Shown here piece by piece: positions 55,214-62,734 of a stretch of DNA of 64,000 nucleotides (positions within the stretch are counted from its first letter, which is position 1; each line of letters opens with the position of its first letter). This DNA is from an uncultured Oscillospiraceae bacterium (GTDB taxonomy: Bacteria; Bacillota; Clostridia; Oscillospirales; Oscillospiraceae): the NCBI GenBank assembly GCA_947624985.1, contig CANQMO010000007.1:1-64000 (forward strand), given 5' to 3'. Below the pieces are notes generated by a model that saw only the letters and a list, made by a program, of their open reading frames with translations, had not been told where the DNA came from and searched no databases. A program made the translations under genes and the position numbers.

Positions 55214-56341
55214 CTATTCAGTTGTCATATCTATGGAGAGATAATCTTTAATTATTTCATATATGGATAATAACTGTTCCTCAAGTTTGCTCTTGTATTC
55301 TTCGTATCCTGTATTAAATTGACTTTCAATGAGTCCACAGTAAGGAATGCCTAAATTGAGATTTGTTGGGCTGATTAAATGTTTGCCGGTACTATCCGTT
55401 AAACTAAAATGCATCATGCAGTTTCTAAAAGCCGGTTTTCTTAACCCACATTTATTTTTAAAATCAAAGCTCTTGAGAAGCTTGATTAACTTGTTATCGT
55501 TAATCTTTGCGTTGTGTTGATCGCAGTACTTGTCTAGATCATCCAAACGTAGCAGCGTGTAATGATAGGTGATATACTCAAGCCGTAACAGAAGGCCTGT
55601 ATCACGAATAATAGCCTTTTTGAGCAAAAATAAAAGTAGTCCTATACTTGAAACAACATGAAGCAGAAAAAGTCGAATTATCTTATAATTTCCGCTTTCA
55701 GATGTTGTACAGCGATTTGTATTGTAGTCTTGGCTATGTAAAGAGATCATACTTGCATCAAAATCTGCTACTATAAAATCGCTGACAGTACTAAGACCAG
55801 ATGATATGCCCCCAATAATCTCTCCCATATCATGAGCAAATGCGTATAGTTCTTCTCCTATAAGTTCAAAACTATGCATATTATTCTTGGGCTTGCTAAT
55901 ATCTCGCCCGTCTTGGAAGACATAAAATGCATAATGTGTGTTACCTATTATGTTTTTGCTATCATCATAATATATTCCAAGATTATCGTGTAAGTTAAGC
56001 GGACCAAACTCCGGAAATTTAAGTAATTGTGAAAAATGCTCATCTTGAATGTAATCAATATTGTCTACACACTGGAATAGCTTGTTTAGACGAAAGTTAA
56101 AGAATTTTGCTTTCTGACGAATATCTTTGATAGAATATCTACTAGATTGATTAATTTCAATAGGATGGCCTTTTTTGTTAAAATACTCAATTGCTTCATA
56201 GCAAAACAGGGCAACGAATGGCGTAAATTGAGTTATAACAACTGGAGGTAGTTGTACTACCACTTTCTTCAATAGGTCGCAATCTCTCTTGATTATCAAT
56301 AATTCTGCAACCTGTAGAGCAGAAGACATTGCTTCGTCCAT
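55214..56341 (-). CDS. Unknown protein with a HEPN-type RNxxxH motif
   Basis: 375 residues, very AT-rich. Starts with GGAG ten bases before ATG. No signal peptide; one hydrophobic helix (residues 222-241, LFLLHVVSSIGLLLFLLKKA). Near the C-terminus FRNCMMHFSL gives Arg306-Asn307-x3-His311, the HEPN ribonuclease motif (R-x4-H), and the regions around it are helical. That suggests an RNA-targeting effector, but the fold is not proven. It has its own promoter. Confidence 0.55.
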   Translation of the reverse strand: MDEAMSSALQVAELLIIKRDCDLLKKVVVQLPPVVITQFTPFVALFCYEAIEYFNKKGHPIEINQSSRYSIKDIRQKAKFFNFRLNKLFQCVDNIDYIQDEHFSQLLKFPEFGPLNLHDNLGIYYDDSKNIIGNTHYAFYVFQDGRDISKPKNNMHSFELIGEELYAFAHDMGEIIGGISSGLSTVSDFIVADFDASMISLHSQDYNTNRCTTSESGNYKIIRLFLLHVVSSIGLLLFLLKKAIIRDTGLLLRLEYITYHYTLLRLDDLDKYCDQHNAKINDNKLIKLLKSFDFKNKCGLRKPAFRNCMMHFSLTDSTGKHLISPTNLNLGIPYCGLIESQFNTGYEEYKSKLEEQLLSIYEIIKDYLSIDMTTE

Positions 56342-56374
56342 AATGATCTATCTCCATTGCACCTTGTTTTTAGT

Positions 56375-56403
56375 ATTATATCACAAAAGACTGTAAACCG
56401 CAA
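56375..56403 (-). promoter_or_regulatory. Promoter of the HEPN-motif gene
   Basis: Minus strand TTGCGG (56398-56403), 17 bases, TATAAT (56375-56380). Confidence 0.65.
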
Positions 56404-56445
56404 AAAAGACAAACCCATTTCAAATTGAGTTCAGAAATGGGTTTG
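56402..56445 (-). terminator. Terminator of the cargo tRNA-Ser
   Basis: Perfect 12-bp stem (56410-56421 with 56434-56445) followed on the minus strand by six T. Confidence 0.85.
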
Positions 56446-56452
56446 CCCTAAT

Positions 56453-56543
56453 TGGCGGAGCGGGTGGGATTCGAACCCACGTGCCGTTTCACCGGCAACT
56501 CGATTTCGAGTCGAGCTCGTTGTGTCCACTTCGATACCGCTCC
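56453..56543 (-). tRNA. tRNA-Ser (CGA), island-borne complete copy
   Basis: 91 bases including CCA. Acceptor GGAGCGG/CCGCTCC, anticodon stem CTCGA/TCGAG around loop CTCGAAA (anticodon CGA), long variable arm, T arm GTGGG-TTCGAAT-CCCAC. It differs from the host tRNA in acceptor, anticodon stem and variable arm, so it is not a simple duplication. Confidence 0.95.
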
Positions 56544-56620
56544 ATGTATATTCAAACCGGTGTGACCGGCTCAAACATTGCTATTTTGTTGTGCTGTTGT
56601 GGAAGCAGATCGCCGAAAAC

Positions 56621-56669
56621 CCGATATAACTTCATATAAGCTCATATAGCTTCATATAGGCTGATGGGT
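56621..56669 (+). repeat. Right integrase arm-type repeats
   Basis: CTTCATATA at 56630 and 56650, GCTCATATA at 56640 and degenerate GCTGATG at 56660: a ten-base-period array mirroring the left border. Confidence 0.72.
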
Positions 56670-56672
56670 TTA

Positions 56673-56681
56673 GATTTCGAG
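56673..56681 (-). other. Right attachment core (9 bp)
   Basis: CTCGAAATC on the minus strand, identical to the left core. Confidence 0.85.
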
Positions 56682-56714
56682 TCAGGCCCGTTATGACCAC
56701 TTCGATACGCTTCC
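56673..56714 (-). pseudogene. 5' half of the disrupted host tRNA-Ser (CGA)
   Basis: Minus strand: acceptor strand GGAAGCG, D arm region, anticodon strand CCTGA and the anticodon loop up to the core. Joined to the 3' half at 46988 it gives an 89-base tRNA with perfect acceptor and anticodon stems. Confidence 0.93.
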
Positions 56715-56726
56715 GGATGCGGGCTT

Positions 56727-56755
56727 ACTATACCATGCAAAGGGCTCAATGTCAA
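56727..56755 (-). promoter_or_regulatory. Host tRNA-Ser promoter, intact
   Basis: Minus strand TTGACA (56750-56755), 17 bases, TATAGT (56727-56732), 12 bases before the tRNA 5' end. It now reads through the 5' half into the island's complete tRNA-Ser. Confidence 0.85.
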
Positions 56756-56767
56756 CGCCAAAGCGGC

Positions 56768-56796
56768 TTTACAACCGCCGCCGGATGGCCTATAAT
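56768..56796 (+). promoter_or_regulatory. Promoter of the TIGR04255-MFS pair
   Basis: TTTACA (56768-56773), 17 bases, TATAAT (56791-56796). Confidence 0.7.
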
Positions 56797-56828
56797 AAGG
56801 AAAACAGCGGGAAAGGCGGGCCGGATCT

Positions 56829-57599
56829 ATGGGCCGATATGCGAAAGATTTTATAACCCAGGTGGTGCTGCGGGCGGACTTCGTCACCGGTACGGCGCCC
56901 ATCACGGGGCAGCTGCCGGAGGGGCTGCTGGCCCCGCTGGAGAATTACCCGGTGCGGAACGTTCTCAACCGCTCCCGGACCGAGGTGCGGGTGCAGAAAA
57001 CGCCCCAGGGCCCTGTCCGGGACACACGGACCATCAACTTCCCGGAACACAACTTCTGGACCGCCGACCGCGATCTGCATGCCGCCGTGTGCAGCGAGTA
57101 CACCTTCATCGCCCAGCGCCAGTACGGGGGCTACGCCCCGCTGCGGGAGGGGTTCCTGGAACTGGCCGAGGCCGTGTCCGCGCAATTTCCGGGGCTGCGT
57201 ATCAAGCGATTGGGAATGCGTTATGTAAATGAAATAAAATTGCCGGAGGCCGACGCGGGACCGGGTCTGGGCGCGGACTTTTGGGAACATTATGTTAACC
57301 CGCTTTTGCTGGGCGGTCTCCGCTTCGCCGCCAACGACGGGGCGATGGCCCGGCACATGTGCACCACGGAGCTCAATTATGGCACGGACCGGGCCACCAT
57401 CCGCTACGGTATCTTCAACGGGGAGTATCCCCGGCCCAACCGGCGGCGGGAATTCGTTCTGGATGTGGACACATACTGTCAGACGGAGATGGGGCCGGAG
57501 AGCCTGGCCGCCAGGCTGGACGATTACCATGCCGCGGCCTGCCAGGTGTTCGAGGCGGCGGTGACGGACGCGCTCCGGGCGCGGATGATGATGCCGTGA
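56829..57599 (+). CDS. TIGR04255-family protein
   Basis: 256 residues. Family features: opening DFITQVVLRADF, the central GLRIKRLGMRYVNEIKLPEAD and the C-terminal half ending near YHAAACQVFEAAVTDALRARM. Function of the family is unknown; many members are near mobile elements. Weak ribosome site before ATG. Coupled by a GTGA overlap to the MFS gene. Confidence 0.78.
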   Translation: MGRYAKDFITQVVLRADFVTGTAPITGQLPEGLLAPLENYPVRNVLNRSRTEVRVQKTPQGPVRDTRTINFPEHNFWTADRDLHAAVCSEYTFIAQRQYGGYAPLREGFLELAEAVSAQFPGLRIKRLGMRYVNEIKLPEADAGPGLGADFWEHYVNPLLLGGLRFAANDGAMARHMCTTELNYGTDRATIRYGIFNGEYPRPNRRREFVLDVDTYCQTEMGPESLAARLDDYHAAACQVFEAAVTDALRARMMMP

Positions 57600-58771
57600 G
57601 CGGGTCCCGGCGTTTTCGCGTCGCCTACGGCGGGCTGAACGGCGTATACTGGATGCTGTGCTGCCTGAACTCCTTCACCTCCAGCTTTCTGCTGGGGCGG
57701 GGGTATTCCAACAGCGAGCTTGGAGCCGTCATGGCGGCGGGCTATGTGCTGGGGCTGGCGCTCCAGCAGCCCGCGGCGGCTCTGGCGGACCGGACGGCCC
57801 GGGCGCCTGTGGCGGTGATTACGGCCGGCACGGGACTGGTGGGGCTCACGGCGGGGCTGCTGCTGGTCATGCCGGGAAGGAGCTTCGCGGTCACGGCGGT
57901 GTATGTGCTGTTTTTCGCGTTCATCATTTTATTGCAGCCGCTGGTGAACGGCTTCGCGTTCTATATAGAGCGGCTGGGCACGGCGATCCCCTTTGGGGTC
58001 TGCCGGGCGGTGGGGTCGCTGTCCTACGGGCTTTTGGCGGCGGCGCTGGGCCGGATCGTCCAGCGCCGGGGCGTGAACGCGGTGCCCTGGGCCGGGGTCC
58101 TGACGGCGCTGGCCATGGCGGGGCTGATGGTCTGGTTTTCCCGGGTCGGCACGCCGCCGGCGGCGGAGAAGCGGGAGGCGGCGGCCCCGTCCGTGAGCCC
58201 CCTGAAAAACCGGTGCTTCCGCATGATGCTGGCGGCCACTGCGCTGCTATTTTTCAGCCACGCCTTTCTGTCGGTATACATGTTGCAGATCGTGCGGAAC
58301 GTGGGCGGCGACAACGAGGATCTGGGGATGATGACGGCCTTCGTGGCGGTGCTGGAGCTGCCCGCGATGTTCCTTTTCGACCGGCTGCTGCGCCGGTTCA
58401 GCTGCGCCGGCCTTTTGCGGTTCGCGGCGGTATTTTTCGCGGTCAAGACCTCGCTGGTGCTGGCGGCGGGCTCTCTGCCCGGGGTGTACGGAGGCATGTT
58501 CTTTCAGATATTCGCCTACGCGCTGTTCATCCCCGCCTCGGTGCGGTACGCCGGACAGGTGTCCGGCCCGGAGAACGCCAACCGGGCCCAGGCGTGGGTG
58601 ACGGTGATGACCACGGTGGGCAGCGTGTGCGCCTCCGGTCTGGGCGGGGTGATGATCGACCGGCTGGGCCTGAAGGCGGCCCTAGCCCTGGCGGCGGCCT
58701 GCGCCGCAGCGGGCGCGGCGGTGATGGTCCTGGGCGTGCGGGAAAAAGAGAAAACGATGACCGGGAGCTGA
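57596..58771 (+). CDS. MFS transporter (MFS_1-like/nucleoside-permease type)
   Basis: 391 residues from GTG 57596, which overlaps the previous stop; earlier in-frame codons are Asp/Ala, not starts. Twelve membrane segments with GYSNSELGAVMAAGYVLGLALQQP, IPFGVCRAVGSLSYGL and a middle loop at PPAAEKREAA. Resembles the LacY/PPP-type branch; substrate unknown. Confidence 0.82.
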   Translation: MSGSRRFRVAYGGLNGVYWMLCCLNSFTSSFLLGRGYSNSELGAVMAAGYVLGLALQQPAAALADRTARAPVAVITAGTGLVGLTAGLLLVMPGRSFAVTAVYVLFFAFIILLQPLVNGFAFYIERLGTAIPFGVCRAVGSLSYGLLAAALGRIVQRRGVNAVPWAGVLTALAMAGLMVWFSRVGTPPAAEKREAAAPSVSPLKNRCFRMMLAATALLFFSHAFLSVYMLQIVRNVGGDNEDLGMMTAFVAVLELPAMFLFDRLLRRFSCAGLLRFAAVFFAVKTSLVLAAGSLPGVYGGMFFQIFAYALFIPASVRYAGQVSGPENANRAQAWVTVMTTVGSVCASGLGGVMIDRLGLKAALALAAACAAAGAAVMVLGVREKEKTMTGS

Positions 58772-58788
58772 CCGCTCCCGGCTTTTTG
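58761..58788 (+). terminator. Terminator overlapping the MFS stop codon
   Basis: Eight-base-pair stem (58761-58768 with 58774-58781), then CTTTTTG. The 5' arm lies in the last codons. Confidence 0.85.
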
Positions 58789-58796
58789 TTCGCTTT

Positions 58797-58826
58797 CTGT
58801 ATATTCATTTCAAGATGAATATACAG
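58797..58826 (+). promoter_or_regulatory. Perfect palindrome, candidate ArgR operator 1
   Basis: CTGTATATTCAT, six bases, ATGAATATACAG. The ATTCAT/ATGAAT cores fit ArgR/AhrC boxes, and the next gene is argG. As RNA it is also a 12-bp hairpin without a T run. Confidence 0.65.
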
Positions 58827-58850
58827 TGCGGATTCACCAAACATTGAAAA

Positions 58851-58888
58851 TATTCATTGATTTCATGAATAAAGCTATTGATATTCAT
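58851..58888 (+). promoter_or_regulatory. Candidate ArgR operator 2, overlapping the argG promoter
   Basis: ATTCAT (58852-58857), seven bases, ATGAAT (58865-58870), and another ATATTCAT at 58881-58888 overlapping the -35. Confidence 0.6.
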
Positions 58889-58906
58889 CGGCCCGCGCGG
58901 TATGAT
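58878..58906 (+). promoter_or_regulatory. Promoter of argGH
   Basis: TTGATA (58878-58883), 17 bases, TATGAT (58901-58906). Confidence 0.72.
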
Positions 58907-58937
58907 ACGCTTACTGTGACCGACAGGAGGAAATAGC

Positions 58938-60155
58938 ATGTCTGAGATAAAAAAAGTAGTGCTGGCCTATTCGGGGGGACTGGACACGTCTGTGATCATC
59001 CCCTGGCTGAAGGAGAACTACGACAACTGCGAGGTCATCGCCGTGGCCGGGAACGTGGGGCAGGCGGACGAACTGGAGGGTCTGGAGGAAAAGGCTCTCA
59101 AGACCGGCGCGTCCAAGCTCTATGTGCTGGACCTGACAGACGACTATGTGGACAACTACATCATCCCCACCATGAAGGCGGGGGCGGTATATGAGGAGTA
59201 TCTGCTGGGCACCAGCCACGCCCGGCCCTGCATTGCCAAGGGTCTGGTGGAGGTGGCCATGAAGGAGCACGCGGACGCCATCGTCCACGGCTGCACCGGT
59301 AAGGGCAACGACCAGGTCCGCTTCGAGCTGGCCATCAAGCACTTCGCCCCCAACATGAAGATCATCGCCCCCTGGCGGGAGTGGGACATCAAAAGCCGGG
59401 AGGAGGAGATCGACTACGCCGAGGCCCACAATGTGCCCCTGCGTATCGACCGGCAGACCAACTATTCCAAGGACAAGAACCTCTGGCACCTGAGCCATGA
59501 GGGACTGGATCTGGAGGACCCCGGCAACGAGCCCCAGTATGAAAAGCCGGGCTTTCTGGAGATGGGCGTGTCCCCCATCCAGGCGCCGGATGAGCCCACC
59601 TACATAACGCTGGAGTTTGAAAAGGGCGTGCCCGTGGCGCTGGACGGGGAGAAGATGAGCGCCAAGAACATCATATTGAAGCTCAACGAGCTGGGCGGCG
59701 CCAACGGTATCGGTCTATTGGACATCGTGGAGAACCGGCTGGTGGGCATGAAGTGCCGGGGCGTTTACGAGACCCCGGGCGGGGCCATCCTCTACAAGGC
59801 CCACAGCGTGCTGGAGAGCGTGTGTCTGGACAAGATGACCTCCCACGAAAAGCAGCGGCTCGCCATCACCTTCGCGGAGCTGGTGTACAACGGCCAGTGG
59901 TTCACGCCTCTGCGGGAGGCGCTGAGCGCCTTCGTGGACAAGACCCAGGAGCGGGTCACCGGCAAGGTGCGGCTGAAGCTGTACAAGGGCAACATGATCA
60001 ACGCGGGGGTCTGGAGCCCCTACAGCCTGTATTCGGAGCAGATCGCCACCTTCGGCGAGAGCGACTATGACCAGACCGACGCCAGGGGCTTCATCAACCT
60101 GTACGGCCTGCCCATCAAGGTCCAGGCCATGGTGGACGGGGCGGACCATGAATAA
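58938..60155 (+). CDS. argG: Argininosuccinate synthase
   Basis: 405 residues. ATP pyrophosphatase loop AYSGGLDTS at residues 10-18, then [13 protein letters not shown] near 118 and [20 protein letters not shown]. It joins citrulline and aspartate using ATP. AGGAGG precedes ATG by eight bases. First gene of argGH, behind ArgR-like sites. Confidence 0.97.
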   Translation: MSEIKKVVLAYSGGLDTSVIIPWLKENYDNCEVIAVAGNVGQADELEGLEEKALKTGASKLYVLDLTDDYVDNYIIPTMKAGAVYEEYLLGTSHARPCIAKGLVEVAMKEHADAIVHGCTGKGNDQVRFELAIKHFAPNMKIIAPWREWDIKSREEEIDYAEAHNVPLRIDRQTNYSKDKNLWHLSHEGLDLEDPGNEPQYEKPGFLEMGVSPIQAPDEPTYITLEFEKGVPVALDGEKMSAKNIILKLNELGGANGIGLLDIVENRLVGMKCRGVYETPGGAILYKAHSVLESVCLDKMTSHEKQRLAITFAELVYNGQWFTPLREALSAFVDKTQERVTGKVRLKLYKGNMINAGVWSPYSLYSEQIATFGESDYDQTDARGFINLYGLPIKVQAMVDGADHE

Positions 60156-61482
60156 TCTCTGGGGCGGCGCCGTGGCGGAGGCGGCCCGGGCGCTGAACGC
60201 CTCTATCGGGGTGGACAGCCGCATGTGGCGGGAGGATATCACGGGCTCTCTGGCCCACGCGGCCATGCTGACCAGGCAGGGCATATTGTCCGAAGCGGAC
60301 GGCGCGGCCATCCAGGCGGGGCTGGAGGGCATTCTGGCGGATATCGAAAGCGGCGCGCTGGCCATCGACATGTCCGCAGAGGACATCCACACCTTCGTGG
60401 AGATGACCCTAACCGCCCGTATCGGCGAGGCGGGCAAGCGGCTGCATACCGCCCGCAGCCGCAACGACCAGGTGGCCACGGATCTGCGGCTGTACACCCG
60501 GGGCCGGATCGACGAGCTGCTGGGCCTCATCCGGGAAGCGGTGTCCGCCATCCATGACAAGGCGGCCCGGTACGCCGACGCGGTCATGCCGGGCTACACC
60601 CACCTTCAGCGGGCCCAGCCGGTGACCTTCGGCCACTATCTGTGCGCCTGGGCCATGATGCTGGTCCGGGACGCGGGCCGGCTCACGGACGCGAGAAAGC
60701 GCCTGAATCAAAGTCCCCTGGGGGCCTGCGCCCTGGCGGGGACCACGTTCCCCATCGACAAGGACATGACCGCCGCCGCCTTGGGGTTCGACGGGCCGTG
60801 CCTGAACAGTCTGGACGCGGTGTCGGACCGGGACTTCTGTGTGGAGGTGCTGTCGGCCCTGAGCCTGCTCATGGCCCACCTGAGCCGGATGGCGGAGGAA
60901 CTTGTGCTGTGGAGCAGTCTGGAGTTCGGTTTCGTGACCATGCCGGAGGGGTTCGTGACCGGCTCGTCCATCATGCCCCAGAAGAAAAACCCGGACATGG
61001 CGGAGCTCGTCCGGGGCAAGACCGGCCGGGTCTATGGAGACCTGACGGCCATGCTCACGGTGCTGAAGGGTCTGCCTCTGGCCTACAACAAGGACATGCA
61101 GGAGGACAAGCAGGCGCTTTTCGACGCGCTGGACACGGCGGCGCTGTGTCTTTCCGTGCTGGCGCCTATGGTGGCGGGCATGGAGCCCCACCCGGATGCC
61201 ATGCGCCGCGCCGCCGGGACGGGATTCATCAACGCCACGGACTGCGCCGACTGGCTGGTGGCCCACGGCGTGCCCTTCCGGGAGGCCTACGCTGTGGCGG
61301 CGGGGCTGGTGCGCCGGGGGAAGCCCCTGGAGGAACTGACCCTGGACGAGTATCGGGCCGCCTGCCCCGTCTTTGACGAGAGCGTGTACGCGGCGGTGGA
61401 CCTGGACGCGTGCGTGAAGCGCCGGAACTTGCCCATAGACGAGGAGCTTGCGTATCTGGAGGAATTTTTGAAAAACGCATGA
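60148..61482 (+). CDS. argH: Argininosuccinate lyase
   Basis: 444 residues from ATG 60148, overlapping argG by eight bases; the longer frame from 60067 lies inside argG. Fumarase-superfamily signature [12 protein letters not shown] near 277, plus [13 protein letters not shown] and [13 protein letters not shown]. It releases arginine and fumarate. Confidence 0.97.
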   Translation: MNNLWGGAVAEAARALNASIGVDSRMWREDITGSLAHAAMLTRQGILSEADGAAIQAGLEGILADIESGALAIDMSAEDIHTFVEMTLTARIGEAGKRLHTARSRNDQVATDLRLYTRGRIDELLGLIREAVSAIHDKAARYADAVMPGYTHLQRAQPVTFGHYLCAWAMMLVRDAGRLTDARKRLNQSPLGACALAGTTFPIDKDMTAAALGFDGPCLNSLDAVSDRDFCVEVLSALSLLMAHLSRMAEELVLWSSLEFGFVTMPEGFVTGSSIMPQKKNPDMAELVRGKTGRVYGDLTAMLTVLKGLPLAYNKDMQEDKQALFDALDTAALCLSVLAPMVAGMEPHPDAMRRAAGTGFINATDCADWLVAHGVPFREAYAVAAGLVRRGKPLEELTLDEYRAACPVFDESVYAAVDLDACVKRRNLPIDEELAYLEEFLKNA

Positions 61483-61492
61483 GAGATGTGGC

Positions 61493-61526
61493 AACGCCCC
61501 GGACCTGTCGGTCAGGGGCGTTTTTC
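61493..61526 (+). terminator. Terminator of argGH
   Basis: Outer stem 61493-61500 with 61515-61522, inner stem GACC/GGTC, then a T run that touches the stop of the convergent gene. Confidence 0.85.
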
Positions 61527-62217
61527 ACTGTATGTGGTATATCTCCCGCACCTCTTGGGTGGGGGAGCCGTCGTCGTTGACGAGAACCAGCGCGGGCAGG
61601 ACGGTCAGGCCCGGGCGGCCGCCGCGCCGGCCCGCGATCAGCGCCAGCGACGGGGCGGAGGCAGCCTTGTGGCACACCAGCCGCAGCCGCTTCGGCTCGA
61701 TGTCCGCCAGACGCATGGCGGCGAAGATGTCCGTGAGAAATTCCGGCTTGTGCACCACGCAAAGCTCCCCGCCCTGGCGCAGCAGATACGCCGCCGCGCC
61801 GGAGAACTGGGCGGGGGACAGACCGCCGCCCCGGGCCGCGGCCCGGTCCGGGTCCGGGGAGGTCTTGCCCGCGTAATAATAGGGCGGGTTGCACACCACC
61901 AGGTCGTATTCCCCCGGGCAGGGGATGGAGCGGTATTTCCGCGCGTCCAGGCAGGCCGCCGTCCCGGCCACGCCATTGGCGCGGCAGTTCTCCCGGCAAA
62001 GCGCCGCCGCCTCGGGGCGGATGTCCACGCTGTCGAACACCGCCTCCGGCTGCCGCTCGTGCAGCAGCACGGACAGAAGCCCGCCGCCGCAGCCCAGGTC
62101 CATGCAGCGGGAAAACGCCTTTTCTCCCGCGAAATGGGCCAGCAGCACCGAGTCGGTGGTGATCCTGAAGGCCGGGTCGTCCGTATACACGGGCCCCCGG
62201 GGCCAAAGCTGTTTCAT
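61525..62217 (-). CDS. TrmN6-like tRNA1(Val) (adenine-37-N6)-methyltransferase
   Basis: 230 residues from ATG 62217 (GGAGG ten bases upstream). AdoMet motif DLGCGGG at 40-46, catalytic NPPYYY near 110, and FRITTDSVLLAHFA at the N-terminus, all typical of the YfiC/TrmN6 group. RNA substrate inferred from family. Confidence 0.85.
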   Translation of the reverse strand: MKQLWPRGPVYTDDPAFRITTDSVLLAHFAGEKAFSRCMDLGCGGGLLSVLLHERQPEAVFDSVDIRPEAAALCRENCRANGVAGTAACLDARKYRSIPCPGEYDLVVCNPPYYYAGKTSPDPDRAAARGGGLSPAQFSGAAAYLLRQGGELCVVHKPEFLTDIFAAMRLADIEPKRLRLVCHKAASAPSLALIAGRRGGRPGLTVLPALVLVNDDGSPTQEVREIYHIQ

Positions 62218-62255
62218 GGCTCGTTGTCCTCCGTATGGCGTATAAATAAAGCCGC

Positions 62256-62281
62256 GGGCGATATGCAAACGCATATCGCCC
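62256..62281. terminator. Terminator of the ferredoxin gene
   Basis: Perfect 11-bp stem (62256-62266 with 62271-62281), loop AAAC. Confidence 0.65.
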
Positions 62282-62302
62282 GCCTCTTTTTTGGACCTTG
62301 CC

Positions 62303-62473
62303 TTACTCCTCGGCGATGGCGCTCATGGGGCACTGCTCGGCGCAGGAGCCACAGCTGATGCACTTGTCGGCGTCGATGACGTAGTGGGCGTCACCCTCGC
62401 TGATGGCCTCGACGGGGCACTGATCGGCGCAGGAGCCGCAGGAGATGCAGGCGTCGGAAATCTTATAAGCCAT
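62303..62473 (-). CDS. 2[4Fe-4S] ferredoxin
   Basis: 56 residues. Two CxxCxxCxxxCP motifs: CISCGSCADQCP and CISCGSCAEQCP, one per cluster. Start ATG 62473 has GGAGGT eight bases upstream. This is the clostridial-type low-potential carrier, a plausible partner for the Bcd-Etf bifurcating complex and hydrogenase. Single gene with its own promoter and terminator. Confidence 0.95.
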   Translation of the reverse strand: MAYKISDACISCGSCADQCPVEAISEGDAHYVIDADKCISCGSCAEQCPMSAIAEE

Positions 62474-62505
62474 GATTGATACCTCCGTTTTTTATGTACG
62501 CACAC

Positions 62506-62534
62506 ATACTATCATAAAGAACCATAAGATTCAA
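62506..62534 (-). promoter_or_regulatory. Promoter of the ferredoxin gene
   Basis: Minus strand TTGAAT (62529-62534), 17 bases, TAGTAT (62506-62511). Confidence 0.55.
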
Positions 62535-62604
62535 CACTTTTTTGAAAGTTGCCAGAATAAAGAATTGTGACAAAATAATACGCTTTTATTCCCGGCGGGG
62601 CGGC

Positions 62605-62649
62605 TATAATGACTATGTGACGGCGAAGCGCCGCAAGGCGTTGCGGCGC
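62605..62649 (+). promoter_or_regulatory. -10 box and leader hairpin of the Clp ATPase gene
   Basis: TATAAT at 62605-62610 with no good -35, then a perfect 9-bp hairpin (62628-62636 with 62641-62649) in the leader of about 120 nt. No CIRCE or CtsR-like repeat is seen. Confidence 0.5.
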
Positions 62650-62734
62650 GGCTCGTTTGGCGGCGAAAACGATCGAAGGACCGATCGGCTTGCCATGCGA
62701 CGATCATTACAATCTTCCCGGAGGCGAGTGACAC

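Larger units (their letters stand above)
47035..56681 (-). mobile_element. Integrative defence island inserted in the anticodon loop of tRNA-Ser (CGA)
   Basis: Bounded by 9-bp core repeats, with 9,638 bp between equivalent positions. All genes are on the minus strand: STAND nuclease, AbiE-like pair, tyrosine integrase, a 63-residue protein, a HEPN-motif protein and a full tRNA-Ser (CGA). It is clearly AT-richer than the host DNA on both sides. No replication, conjugation or phage structural genes, so it is an integrase-mobilised island rather than a prophage or ICE. Confidence 0.9.
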
